A stretch of 10,794 bases of DNA from assembly GCA_904501935.1 (NCBI GenBank), contig CAJGDA010000046.1:1-10794 (forward strand), in the 5' to 3' direction. The position numbers and the translations under genes are program-made. Below the pieces are notes generated by a model that was given only the letters and a program-made list of their open reading frames with translations, was not told where the DNA came from and did no database searches. Of the stretch, positions 1-5,902 are shown piece after piece (the stretch's first letter is position 1; every line of letters starts with the position of its first letter). This DNA is from an uncultured Methanobrevibacter sp. GTDB taxonomy: Archaea > Methanobacteriota > Methanobacteria > Methanobacteriales > Methanobacteriaceae.

Positions 1-6
1 TATCAT

Positions 7-771
7 TTAAGCCCCAAACCTTCTATCTCTTGCTTGATATGATCTAATAGCTCTTATAAAATCAACTTTTCTAAGTTCCGGCCATAATGTTTCACAGAAG
101 TACAGTTCAGAGTAGGATGATTGCCATAGCAAAAATCCGCTTAAGCGTTCTTCTCCGCTTGTTCTGATGATTAGGTTAGGATCATCAATCCCTCCGGTGT
201 AGAGGTTTTTGCTTACAAGCTCTTCATTAACGTCATCGATTGTGATTTTTCCATCCTGTACATCTTTAATAATCTTTTTGAATGAATCAATGATTTCCAA
301 ACGTCCATCGTATCCAATAGCTAGATTTAAAAATCTTTTATTGTAATTGGCAGTCGCTTCTTCTGCTTCCTTAATGGCTTCTTTAACATTATCAGGTAGC
401 AGTTCGGTTCTTCCCACAACTTTCACTCTTACTTCGTTTTTGTGTATTCTTTCATCATCAACTAGTTTTTTGAAGTTTATGAGGAATAATTTCATTAGTC
501 CTTCAACTTCATGTTGTGACCTGTTGAAATTTTCTGTTGAGAAAGCATAAGCGGTAATAATTTCTATTCCAAGTTCAATACTCCAATCCAAAACCTTTTC
601 TAATGTATCTACACCAACTTCATGTCCCTTTATAACGTCTATATTTCCTTGGAGTTTTGAATATCTTCTATTGCCGTCCATAATTATCGCTACATGCTTA
701 GGCATTCTTTCAGGAACTAAATCTCTTGATATATACCACTCATAAATTCTATAAAGTATATTTTCCGCCAT
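7..771 (-). CDS. uppS: cis-polyprenyl (undecaprenyl-type) diphosphate synthase
   Basis: Makes the long cis-polyprenyl diphosphate lipid carrier by adding isopentenyl diphosphate units to an allylic primer. In this kind of archaeon the carrier would serve pseudomurein and glycan export (inferred). The protein has 254 residues from the ATG at 771, a normal family length. Visible family motifs are MDGNRRY at 31-37 with the catalytic Asp32, AYAFSTENF near residues 75-85, and near the C-terminus RTSGEERLSGFLLWQ followed by ELYF and DRRFG. It lies 11 bases downstream of mtxX on the same strand, so the two are probably co-transcribed. A longer frame opens with GTG at 780, but that GTG is part of AAGTGAT, which pairs well with the archaeal 16S rRNA 3' end. 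I therefore chose the ATG. Family assignment is firm; the exact chain length of the product cannot be read from the sequence. Confidence 0.95.
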   Translation of the reverse strand: MAENILYRIYEWYISRDLVPERMPKHVAIIMDGNRRYSKLQGNIDVIKGHEVGVDTLEKVLDWSIELGIEIITAYAFSTENFNRSQHEVEGLMKLFLINFKKLVDDERIHKNEVRVKVVGRTELLPDNVKEAIKEAEEATANYNKRFLNLAIGYDGRLEIIDSFKKIIKDVQDGKITIDDVNEELVSKNLYTGGIDDPNLIIRTSGEERLSGFLLWQSSYSELYFCETLWPELRKVDFIRAIRSYQARDRRFGA

Positions 772-775
772 TAAA

Positions 776-782
776 ATCACTT
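776..782 (-). promoter_or_regulatory. Shine-Dalgarno site AAGTGAT for uppS
   Basis: Read on the minus strand, AAGTGAT is followed by the spacer TTTA and then ATG at 771. It matches the GGAGGTGAT anti-16S consensus in its last part and lies between the mtxX stop (783-785) and the uppS start. It explains away the in-frame GTG at 780 as a start codon. The same arrangement is seen before comA and before the gene at 10329. Confidence 0.6.
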
Positions 783-1499
783 TTAAAGTTGATCTAAATC
801 ATTAGCTAGGGTTAGGCTTCTAACGTAACCTTCGATACTTTGGTCTCTACTTGTATCGATGTATATTTTGTCCATTCCAAAGGTTACGGCACCATAACTT
901 GGCCAGGAGTTTAGTAAAACGAGTGTTCTAAAGATAATGTTTCCTACTCTTCCGTTAGGTGCAATAATGATGTTGCAGTTATCGTTGATTGCTTTTTCAA
1001 CTAATATGTAATAGTTTTTGACTTCTTCAGAGGTTTTTTCTTCTATGAGTTTTGTTAGTCTTTTGCTTTCGGTTATTGATTGGGATACTTCATCGCCTCT
1101 TCCGAAATCGTCTTCCCTGCCTTCTGCAAGTACTGCTATTTTTGGCTTTTTTCCAAGTCTCTTTAGAAAATCTATACAGTGTTCGACGATTTCAAGTCGG
1201 TCTTCAACAGTTTCGCCTTCATCAATTCCAACAGGGGTCAATAAAAACTCGTATTTGTCTCCATTAACATATGTTGCTCTTGAAATGTCAGGGTAGCTTT
1301 CTTTTAATTCCTTCATGATATTTGAAGCTGGAAGTGAACCACGAACTACGCCGTCAATCTTATCATCTAAAACTGCTTTGACCAAGTCTTTATCACGATA
1401 TATTAGTTTTAAATTTGTTTTTGGGTGTTTTTCTTTAAAAATATGACAAGCCTGTATAATATTTTCGTTTTCACCAACACCAATAGCTATTGTTTTCAT
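783..1499 (-). CDS. mtxX: Methanogenesis marker protein 4, MtxX family
   Basis: A 238-residue soluble protein of the MtxX/methanogenesis-marker-4 family, found in methanogens and named from association with methyltransferase genes. Its molecular role is not established. Visible features are a Rossmann-like opening (IAIGVGEN), GVVRGSLPAS at 50-59, EGREDDFGRG at 126-135 and APNGRVGNIIFRTL at 180-193. The GVVRGS and APN..VGN..FR segments resemble the phosphotransacetylase/PlsX-type fold, so a phosphate- or acyl-phosphate-binding role is possible but is only inference. The ATG at 1499 is the first start after a TATA-like box and has no Shine-Dalgarno site, which suggests a leaderless mRNA. It is followed after 11 bases by uppS. 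Family call is strong; function is open. Confidence 0.9.
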   Translation of the reverse strand: MKTIAIGVGENENIIQACHIFKEKHPKTNLKLIYRDKDLVKAVLDDKIDGVVRGSLPASNIMKELKESYPDISRATYVNGDKYEFLLTPVGIDEGETVEDRLEIVEHCIDFLKRLGKKPKIAVLAEGREDDFGRGDEVSQSITESKRLTKLIEEKTSEEVKNYYILVEKAINDNCNIIIAPNGRVGNIIFRTLVLLNSWPSYGAVTFGMDKIYIDTSRDQSIEGYVRSLTLANDLDQL

Positions 1500-1519
1500 T
1501 GTTTAATGATTTGTATTCA

Positions 1520-1527
1520 TATATAAA
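1520..1527 (-). promoter_or_regulatory. TATA box for mtxX-uppS
   Basis: On the minus strand the sequence TTTATATA is centred about 24-25 bases before the mtxX ATG. Archaeal transcription normally starts about 25 bases after the box centre, so the mRNA would begin at or next to the start codon. No ribosome-binding sequence is visible between the box and the ATG. Confidence 0.55.
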
Positions 1528-1609
1528 TTAATTTTTCTATTTTAGTAAAGATATTTTAAAAAATAGTGCAAATCCCATTTTTTGTTAAAGTTTTTGATGG
1601 ACGAGCTAA

Positions 1610-1735
1610 CTAACTCAAGTACAGGGTCTTTTTGTCAATATATGCATCATTAGCCGCAACATGCCGGTAGTGTCTGCCATAAACTAAACAAAGCATTTCT
1701 TTAGGGCTTGTATGATAATTAATATAGTTGCAATG
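1610..1735 (-). pseudogene. Possible short gene remnant or tiny ORF in the divergent intergenic region
   Basis: On the minus strand a frame of 41 codons stays open to a TAG at 1610-1612. From an internal ATG at 1696 it would give 28 residues beginning MLCLVYGRHYRHVAANDAYI. The stretch from about 1620 to 1680 is clearly richer in G+C than the AT-rich flanks and reads like real protein (Tyr, His, Arg and Asp, with no low-complexity bias). That suggests the tail of a former gene, perhaps a transposase, but I do not recognise a family. There is no Shine-Dalgarno site before the ATG. The alternative is a structured RNA or chance. Confidence is low. Confidence 0.25.
1719..1726 (+). promoter_or_regulatory. 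TATA-like box for the UPF0280 gene
   Basis: TTAATATA begins 31 bases before the ATG at 1750, and no Shine-Dalgarno sequence is present just upstream of that ATG. The spacing would place the transcription start a few bases before or at the ATG, so a leaderless or nearly leaderless mRNA is likely. This is a weak-consensus motif in AT-rich DNA. Confidence 0.4.
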
Positions 1736-1749
1736 TCAAATATTATCAT

Positions 1750-2472
1750 ATGAATTTTTCCGAAATTGATTTGGATCAAACCCATATCCGCTTGACAACC
1801 GATTTGGAAAGCCATGATCTTAAAAGGTATATTTTTTCGATTAGGAGAGATTTGAAAAATTACATCTTGAAAAACGAAGACTTTCTATTATCCCTAGTCC
1901 CTATTGAAACGGACGAAGATTTGCCGTTGATTGTCAGGACAATGATTGAATCATCCAATGCTGCGGATGTCGGGCCAATGGCTTGCGTTGCCGGTACGAT
2001 TTCAGAATTGTCTTTGGATTATTTGATAGATAATGATTCAAAATACTCGATTGTTGAAAACGGTGGTGACATTGCATTGATAAACGATGAGGATGTTTTA
2101 TGCGGAATCTATTCAAACAATCAAGTTTTAGGCAATGATATTGCTTTCAGGATTAAAGCCCGAAGTGGTCCTTTGGGAGTTTGCTCTTCATCCGGAAAGA
2201 TTGGCCATTCCATTAGTTTTGGCGATTCTGACAGCGTGACCGTTATTTCCAAATCTGCTTCCATCTCTGATGGGCTTGCAACAAGAATTGCCAATGAGGT
2301 CAATGGCGAGACCAGTGAGGATAAAGTTTCAAATGGCTTGGAATGCTGTGAGAACTATAAGGAATTTTTTGAGGGGGTTCTGATTATATCGCAGGGGAAT
2401 GTCGGTACGATAGGCAAGCTGCCAAAAATTGTAGAAACAAATGAGTTCGATGTTAAGGTATCAAATCATTGA
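1750..2472 (+). CDS. UPF0280 / COG2122 family protein (ApbE-like), probable role in sulfide assimilation
   Basis: A 240-residue cytosolic protein of the UPF0280 (COG2122) family, distantly related to the ApbE flavin transferases. Visible signatures are GPMACVAGTISE at 75-86, VENGGDIAL at 102-110, a glycine/serine-rich block at 139-167 beginning SGPLGVCSSSGKIGHS, and DGLAT at 174-178. Conserved-looking cysteines are Cys79 and Cys145; a Cys199-Cys200 pair lies in the C-terminal part. From memory of the literature, a Methanosarcina acetivorans member of COG2122 (MA1715) was shown to be needed for efficient sulfide assimilation; its biochemical reaction is unknown. The gene stands alone with its own promoter, divergent from mtxX. 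It lies close to comA and a COG1900 gene, which fits a sulfur role. Family call is strong; the function is taken from a homologue. Confidence 0.88.
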   Translation: MNFSEIDLDQTHIRLTTDLESHDLKRYIFSIRRDLKNYILKNEDFLLSLVPIETDEDLPLIVRTMIESSNAADVGPMACVAGTISELSLDYLIDNDSKYSIVENGGDIALINDEDVLCGIYSNNQVLGNDIAFRIKARSGPLGVCSSSGKIGHSISFGDSDSVTVISKSASISDGLATRIANEVNGETSEDKVSNGLECCENYKEFFEGVLIISQGNVGTIGKLPKIVETNEFDVKVSNH

Positions 2473-2493
2473 TGAAATGATTAATCTAATCAT
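2464..2493 (+). repeat. Overlapping inverted repeats at the UPF0280 stop codon
   Basis: AATCATT (2464-2470) can pair with AATGATT (2476-2482), and ATGATTA (2477-2483) can pair with TAATCAT (2487-2493). The two 7-base stems share sequence, so they would be mutually exclusive. They span the TGA stop at 2470-2472. The stems are AT-rich and weak. They might help 3' end formation together with the T-rich DNA downstream, but no long T-tract follows at once. Confidence 0.3.
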
Positions 2494-2722
2494 ATTTGAA
2501 AATCATTTCCTTATTTTAATCAATACTGTTTTTCAAATTTTTGCAATAGTAATAAAAATTGTATTAAGTGCTTTTTCAAATATACATTAGCCGGCAAATT
2601 TTAACAGTTGATTCCACGAAAAATTTATTATTTAGATAAATGAGGTTTATTTTTATATAATTTAATTCAAAAATACAGAATTTATCACAAAATCATTCCA
2701 AGTAAACTAATTTTGAATGCAA

Positions 2723-2732
2723 TATTTAAATA
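2723..2732 (+). promoter_or_regulatory. TATA box for the UPF0058 gene
   Basis: TATTTAAATA, embedded in the 12-base string AATATTTAAATA, is a good archaeal TATA box. Transcription would start near 2755-2758, giving a leader of about 60 bases. The same 12 bases occur in the comA promoter. A second candidate at about 2740-2750 (TTAAATATTA-like) would start closer to the gene. Confidence 0.5.
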
Positions 2733-2779
2733 TGATTAGTTATTAAATATTACTTTATAGAAAAGGGGAGTTAATTTTT

Positions 2780-2797
2780 ACTAACTGAAATTAGTTA
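2780..2797 (+). promoter_or_regulatory. Quasi-palindrome in the UPF0058 leader, possible operator
   Basis: ACTAACTGAAATTAGTTA contains two overlapping 5-base inverted repeats (ACTAA/TTAGT and TAACT/AGTTA), each with a 6-base gap. It lies downstream of the TATA box and about 20 bases before the ATG at 2817, a suitable place for a repressor or an RNA hairpin. AT-rich DNA yields such repeats by chance, so this is tentative. Confidence 0.25.
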
Positions 2798-2816
2798 ATA
2801 AATGGGTTAGATATCT

Positions 2817-3104
2817 ATGTATAAGGACGAAATGATACAATTACATCAATTTTTAGTATATGTTTTAAAATTTTTGGCTGAAGATGATCAAATCAGAAAC
2901 GACTGCAGTGAGTATATAACACTTAAGATAAGCCCACATCATATTCATAAGACAAAAGCCGAACATAAACATGCTATTTTTGTTTTGTGTAAAATTATCT
3001 CTCAGGTAATAGCTGAAAAAGAGGAAAATTCCATTCCTGACAATGTTCGCAATTCACTTTCAGATTTAGTGACAAGATCTGAAAATGAGATTAAAGCGGA
3101 TTAA
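2817..3104 (+). CDS. UPF0058 family small archaeal protein
   Basis: A 95-residue soluble, charged and mostly helical protein of the UPF0058 family, an archaeal group of unknown function. Diagnostic features are the start MYKDEMIQLHQFLV and the His/Lys-rich centre ISPHHIHKTKAEHKHAIF at about 41-58. The His cluster could bind metal or nucleic acid, but that is speculation. The ATG at 2817 matches where family members start. A weak GGTTAGAT-like sequence at 2805-2812 is the only ribosome-binding candidate. The gene has its own promoter and is separated from the downstream comA operon by T-tract terminators and a second promoter. Its role beside a coenzyme M operon is unknown. Confidence 0.85.
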   Translation: MYKDEMIQLHQFLVYVLKFLAEDDQIRNDCSEYITLKISPHHIHKTKAEHKHAIFVLCKIISQVIAEKEENSIPDNVRNSLSDLVTRSENEIKAD

Positions 3105-3177
3105 CTTTTTATTACTTTTTTTAATATACCATATGTTATTCTTTTTTTTTAATTTTTTATAACGCCCTTTTATTTTT
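3105..3177 (+). terminator. T-tract transcription terminator region after the UPF0058 gene
   Basis: A series of T-runs follows the stop at 3102-3104: 3106-3110, 3116-3122, a run of nine at 3142-3150 and six at 3153-3158, with more T's to 3175. Archaeal RNA polymerase terminates on such non-template T-tracts without needing a hairpin. This should insulate the comA operon from upstream transcription. Confidence 0.65.
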
Positions 3178-3192
3178 GCTTAATAATGAAGA

Positions 3193-3210
3193 GTTGAAAA
3201 TATTTAAATA
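3193..3210 (+). promoter_or_regulatory. comA: Promoter (BRE and TATA box) of the comA-hdrA operon
   Basis: GTTGAAAA (a TFB-recognition-like element, 3193-3200) is followed by the TATA box TATTTAAATA at 3201-3210. Transcription would start around 3230-3235, about 30 bases before the TTG start of comA. It is the only clear promoter before the five-gene operon. Confidence 0.6.
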
Positions 3211-3252
3211 CTATATTTTATTACTTAATATTTGAAAATTAAATTTTAATCT

Positions 3253-3259
3253 GAGTGAT
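3253..3259 (+). promoter_or_regulatory. comA: Shine-Dalgarno site GAGTGAT for comA
   Basis: GAGTGAT is followed by the spacer ATTC and then TTG at 3264. It contains the GTG at 3255 that otherwise looks like the start codon. The arrangement mirrors AAGTGAT-TTTA-ATG for uppS and AGGGTGAT-AGT-ATG at 10329. Confidence 0.6.
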
Positions 3260-3263
3260 ATTC

Positions 3264-4034
3264 TTGAAATCATTTGAATTTTTATCTAAAAAAAGAGAAG
3301 AAAAACCTAGAGATTGCGGTCTGACAATGGTATTGGACAAAGGATTGGGTCTTGAAATGGCAAATAGCCTAATGGACATATCAGGAGAGTATGTTGATTA
3401 TTTGAAATTCGGTTGGGGAACCTCAATAGTGCATGAACAAGACATTATAAAAGCGAAAGTCGAAATGTATAAAGACCATGACATAATTCCTTATACCGGT
3501 GGAACATTGTTCGAACTGGCTTACATGAAAGACAAGCTTGAAGATTTTTTCAGTGAAGCCCGCAGCTTAGGCTTTCAGGCAATCGAAATATCTGATGGCT
3601 CAACCAATATTATTCATGAAGATAAACTGAATTGCATCAAAAGAGCAGTTGATGAAGGTTTCGAAGTATTGTCCGAAGTCGGCAAAAAAGACCCTACTTT
3701 AGATATGGAATTAACCTTAGATGAAAGAATATCCCAAATGAATGATGAATTGGATGCAGGTTCATCATTGATTATTGTTGAAGCCCGTGAAGGCGGAAAG
3801 AATATCGGAATCTTTGACAAATCAGGCAACGCAAAAGAAGATGAAATCGATGTCATTGTAGAAAAAATAGACAATAAAAGGATTCTTTGGGAAGCTCCAA
3901 AAAAGGACCAGCAAGTATTTTTCATTTTGAAATTTGGCAACACTGTTAACTTGGGCAATGTCTCAAGCGATGACATAACCTCTCTTGAAACCTTAAGAAG
4001 AGGCTTGAGGGGAGACACTTTAGGAAAAATTTAA
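3264..4034 (+). CDS. comA: Phosphosulfolactate synthase (coenzyme M biosynthesis)
   Basis: Adds sulfite to phosphoenolpyruvate to form (2R)-phosphosulfolactate, the first committed step of coenzyme M synthesis from PEP. The enzyme is a cytosolic TIM-barrel protein needing Mg2+. From the TTG at 3264 it has 256 residues, typical of the family. In order it shows MVLDKGLG, YLKFGWGT, GGTLFE, AIEISDG, LSEVGKK, EAREGGKNIGIFD, EAPKKDQQVFFILKFG, NLGN and the C-terminal SLETLRRGLRGDT block, all as expected for ComA. Starting at TTG gives MKSFEFL, which matches the start of archaeal homologues I remember (MKAFEFL). The GTG at 3255 would add MIF and sits inside the ribosome-binding site. It is first in a five-gene operon, 12 bases before the next gene. 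Confidence 0.95.
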   Translation: MKSFEFLSKKREEKPRDCGLTMVLDKGLGLEMANSLMDISGEYVDYLKFGWGTSIVHEQDIIKAKVEMYKDHDIIPYTGGTLFELAYMKDKLEDFFSEARSLGFQAIEISDGSTNIIHEDKLNCIKRAVDEGFEVLSEVGKKDPTLDMELTLDERISQMNDELDAGSSLIIVEAREGGKNIGIFDKSGNAKEDEIDVIVEKIDNKRILWEAPKKDQQVFFILKFGNTVNLGNVSSDDITSLETLRRGLRGDTLGKI

Positions 4035-4046
4035 GGAAGTATTCAA

Positions 4047-5300
4047 TTGACTAACAATCGAAGCATTGATGAAATCAATGAAAAAATCAGCAACGGCGAA
4101 GCTAACATTTACACAGCCGAAGAATTTAAAAAGCTCATTAAGAAGGATAATGCCCCAAGTTTTGAGGAAGTCGATGTGGTGACATGCGGAACCTGTGGTG
4201 TAATGAGCGGTACAGCAGCAATATTAAACTTTATAATTTCCGAACCTGGTGAGTTTATAAGAGCCAGTGAGGTTTATTTAAATGGTGTTCCTGCTTATGC
4301 CGGACCTTGTCCAAACGAATGGTTGGGATCAGTTGACGTGATACTCCATGGAACAGCACACTCAATTCATGATGAAAATTACGGTGGAGGATTCTTGCTT
4401 AAAGACCTGCTTGAAGGACATGAAATTGATGTAAGAGTTGAAAGTGCAGACGGAAAAACAATTGAAAATACAATTACAATGGCTGATGTTACAAGGGCAC
4501 AGATTATTGGAGCTCGTATGGCATTTAAAAATTACACTGCATTCACCAATCCAAACAAAGAAGACGTTTCATCAATATTTGCCGCAATTCCGCTTGAAGG
4601 AAACCTGAGAGGATTGACTTTTTCAGGTTGCGGCGATTTGAATCCGCTTCAAAATGATGTTGCCCAAAACGTAATAAAAGAGGGATGCAAAGTCCTTTTG
4701 AACGGAGCTCAAGGATATATTTTGGGAAATGGAACACGCTCAAGTGCTGTAAAGCCGAATTTGATGCTGTCTGCAGATTTAACAGATATGGATCCTTATT
4801 ATATAGGCGGTTTTAAGACAGGTCAAGGCGGAGAGATTTATGATACTGTAGCTATTCCAATACCTGTATTAAATGAAGAAATTTACAATAACTTGCTTAT
4901 AACTGATGATATGGTAGATATTCCAGTATCTGACATTAAAGGACGTCATTTGCCTTTAGATAATACAAATTATGGAAAATTATGGGGAGAATATGCATTA
5001 AGACCAAGATATGATGATTCTAACTGTCTGACTTGTGATAAATGTGCAGTAGAGGGAATCTGTCCAACAAATGCATTTTCCAGGGGAAGATTAAACCTCA
5101 CCTACTGCTTTGGATGCGGAATGTGTGCCAACTACTGTCGCCACAAGTCATTTAGAATGAATACTGGGAGCGTAGATTTGACAATCGATGGCAAAGATGT
5201 GAATGTTCCAATCATATGCCGCCAATCAGATAGGTTAAGAGCCAACAAATTGTCCTTGAAACTAAAGCAGATGATTGAAAACCAAGAGTTCAGATTATAG
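4047..5300 (+). CDS. COG1900 (DUF39) protein with C-terminal 2x[4Fe-4S] domain, methanogenesis marker 16 type
   Basis: A 417-residue protein with a COG1900 domain (about 1-315) and a ferredoxin-like domain (about 320-370). Candidate sulfur-carrying cysteines are Cys47 and Cys50 (VTCGTCGVMSG), Cys88 (GPCPNEW) and Cys195 (FSGCGD). The two [4Fe-4S] motifs are Cys327, 330, 333, 339 and Cys354, 357, 360, 364. A related COG1900 protein with a ferredoxin partner makes homocysteine from aspartate semialdehyde and sulfide in methanogens; here the ferredoxin is fused. The fusion matches the marker-16 family, whose reaction is unproven. Coupled to comA and hdr genes, it is a good candidate for sulfoacetaldehyde to coenzyme M (inference). 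It starts with TTG, preceded by AAGGAAGT at 4033-4040 that overlaps the comA stop. An alternative is a homocysteine enzyme. Confidence 0.88.
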   Translation: MTNNRSIDEINEKISNGEANIYTAEEFKKLIKKDNAPSFEEVDVVTCGTCGVMSGTAAILNFIISEPGEFIRASEVYLNGVPAYAGPCPNEWLGSVDVILHGTAHSIHDENYGGGFLLKDLLEGHEIDVRVESADGKTIENTITMADVTRAQIIGARMAFKNYTAFTNPNKEDVSSIFAAIPLEGNLRGLTFSGCGDLNPLQNDVAQNVIKEGCKVLLNGAQGYILGNGTRSSAVKPNLMLSADLTDMDPYYIGGFKTGQGGEIYDTVAIPIPVLNEEIYNNLLITDDMVDIPVSDIKGRHLPLDNTNYGKLWGEYALRPRYDDSNCLTCDKCAVEGICPTNAFSRGRLNLTYCFGCGMCANYCRHKSFRMNTGSVDLTIDGKDVNVPIICRQSDRLRANKLSLKLKQMIENQEFRL

Positions 5301-5308
5301 GTTAAAAT

Positions 5309-5902
5309 ATGCAGAAGATTACAGATTCACCAATTGACTTTGCAGAAGACATAATTAATGATGTTAAAAACTCAAAAGAGGAAGGAGTTTTGAAGTGTGT
5401 GCAATGTGGAATGTGCACATCAACTTGTCCTGCTGCAAGGCATTCTGATTATAACCCCCGAGACATCATCGAAAGAGTCTTAGAAGGGGATTTGTCAATC
5501 CTTGAGGATGATTCTATCTGGAACTGCTTTTATTGCTATACCTGCCATAGCGTATGTCCCGTTGGAAACAGCGTATGTGAAGTAAATCAGATTTTAAAGC
5601 AGTTTGCAATCAAAAATGGAATTGGCTATGATAAGTTTTATGAATATTTGGGATTTGCAGATTCTTATTTTACTGCAGCTATTGGTGCAATTCCCGAAAT
5701 ATTTTTCGCTGATATAGAACGTGACGTTCCAGGATGGTGGGAATTCAGGCAAAACCTTGATGAAATTAGAACTGAACTGGAGCTTGACCCTCCGTTGATG
5801 CCATCTAAGGAAGTCATCGATGAGGTAAGCAAAATTTTGACAATAACAGGATTCAAGGACAAAATCGAAAAGATAAGGGCAACTCAGGAGGATGAAAAAT
5901 GA
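5309..5902 (+). CDS. hdrC: HdrC-like heterodisulfide reductase subunit, two [4Fe-4S] clusters
   Basis: A 197-residue electron-transfer subunit of the HdrC family that passes electrons from HdrA to HdrB. Both binding motifs are complete: Cys30, 33, 36, 40 (CVQCGMCTSTCP) and Cys73, 76, 79, 83 (CFYCYTCHSVCPVG). Length is normal for HdrC. The C-terminal half is helical, with aromatic-rich segments FYEYLGF and PGWWEF. The ATG at 5309 is preceded by TAGGTTA overlapping the stop of the marker-16 gene, 8 bases away. Its stop overlaps the hdrB start in ATGA at 5899-5902, so translation of the two is probably coupled. It is soluble, with no membrane segment. Because of the operon and the unusual HdrA and HdrB it is likely a paralogue of the energy-conserving HdrC. 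Confidence 0.9.
   Translation: MQKITDSPIDFAEDIINDVKNSKEEGVLKCVQCGMCTSTCPAARHSDYNPRDIIERVLEGDLSILEDDSIWNCFYCYTCHSVCPVGNSVCEVNQILKQFAIKNGIGYDKFYEYLGFADSYFTAAIGAIPEIFFADIERDVPGWWEFRQNLDEIRTELELDPPLMPSKEVIDEVSKILTITGFKDKIEKIRATQEDEK

Larger units (their letters stand above)
2473..2816. other. 344-base AT-rich intergenic region
   Basis: No gene or RNA is recognisable here. It holds weak hairpins at the UPF0280 end, several short T-runs between about 2509 and 2575 that could end transcription, a good TATA box at 2723-2732, and a quasi-palindrome at 2780-2797 in the presumed 5' leader of the UPF0058 gene. The length is generous for an 95-residue gene and suggests regulation, though nothing more can be shown. 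Confidence 0.5.

Noticed and set aside
3255..3263. GTG at 3255 as the comA start
   Set aside because: It sits within GAGTGAT, the likely ribosome-binding site, and would add residues MIF not matched by homologues I remember.
3614..4018. Long open frame on the minus strand inside comA (134 codons)
   Set aside because: It lies wholly within the strongly conserved comA, is Ser-rich in the way antisense frames of Asp/Glu/Lys-rich genes are, and has no ribosome-binding site or recognisable domain.
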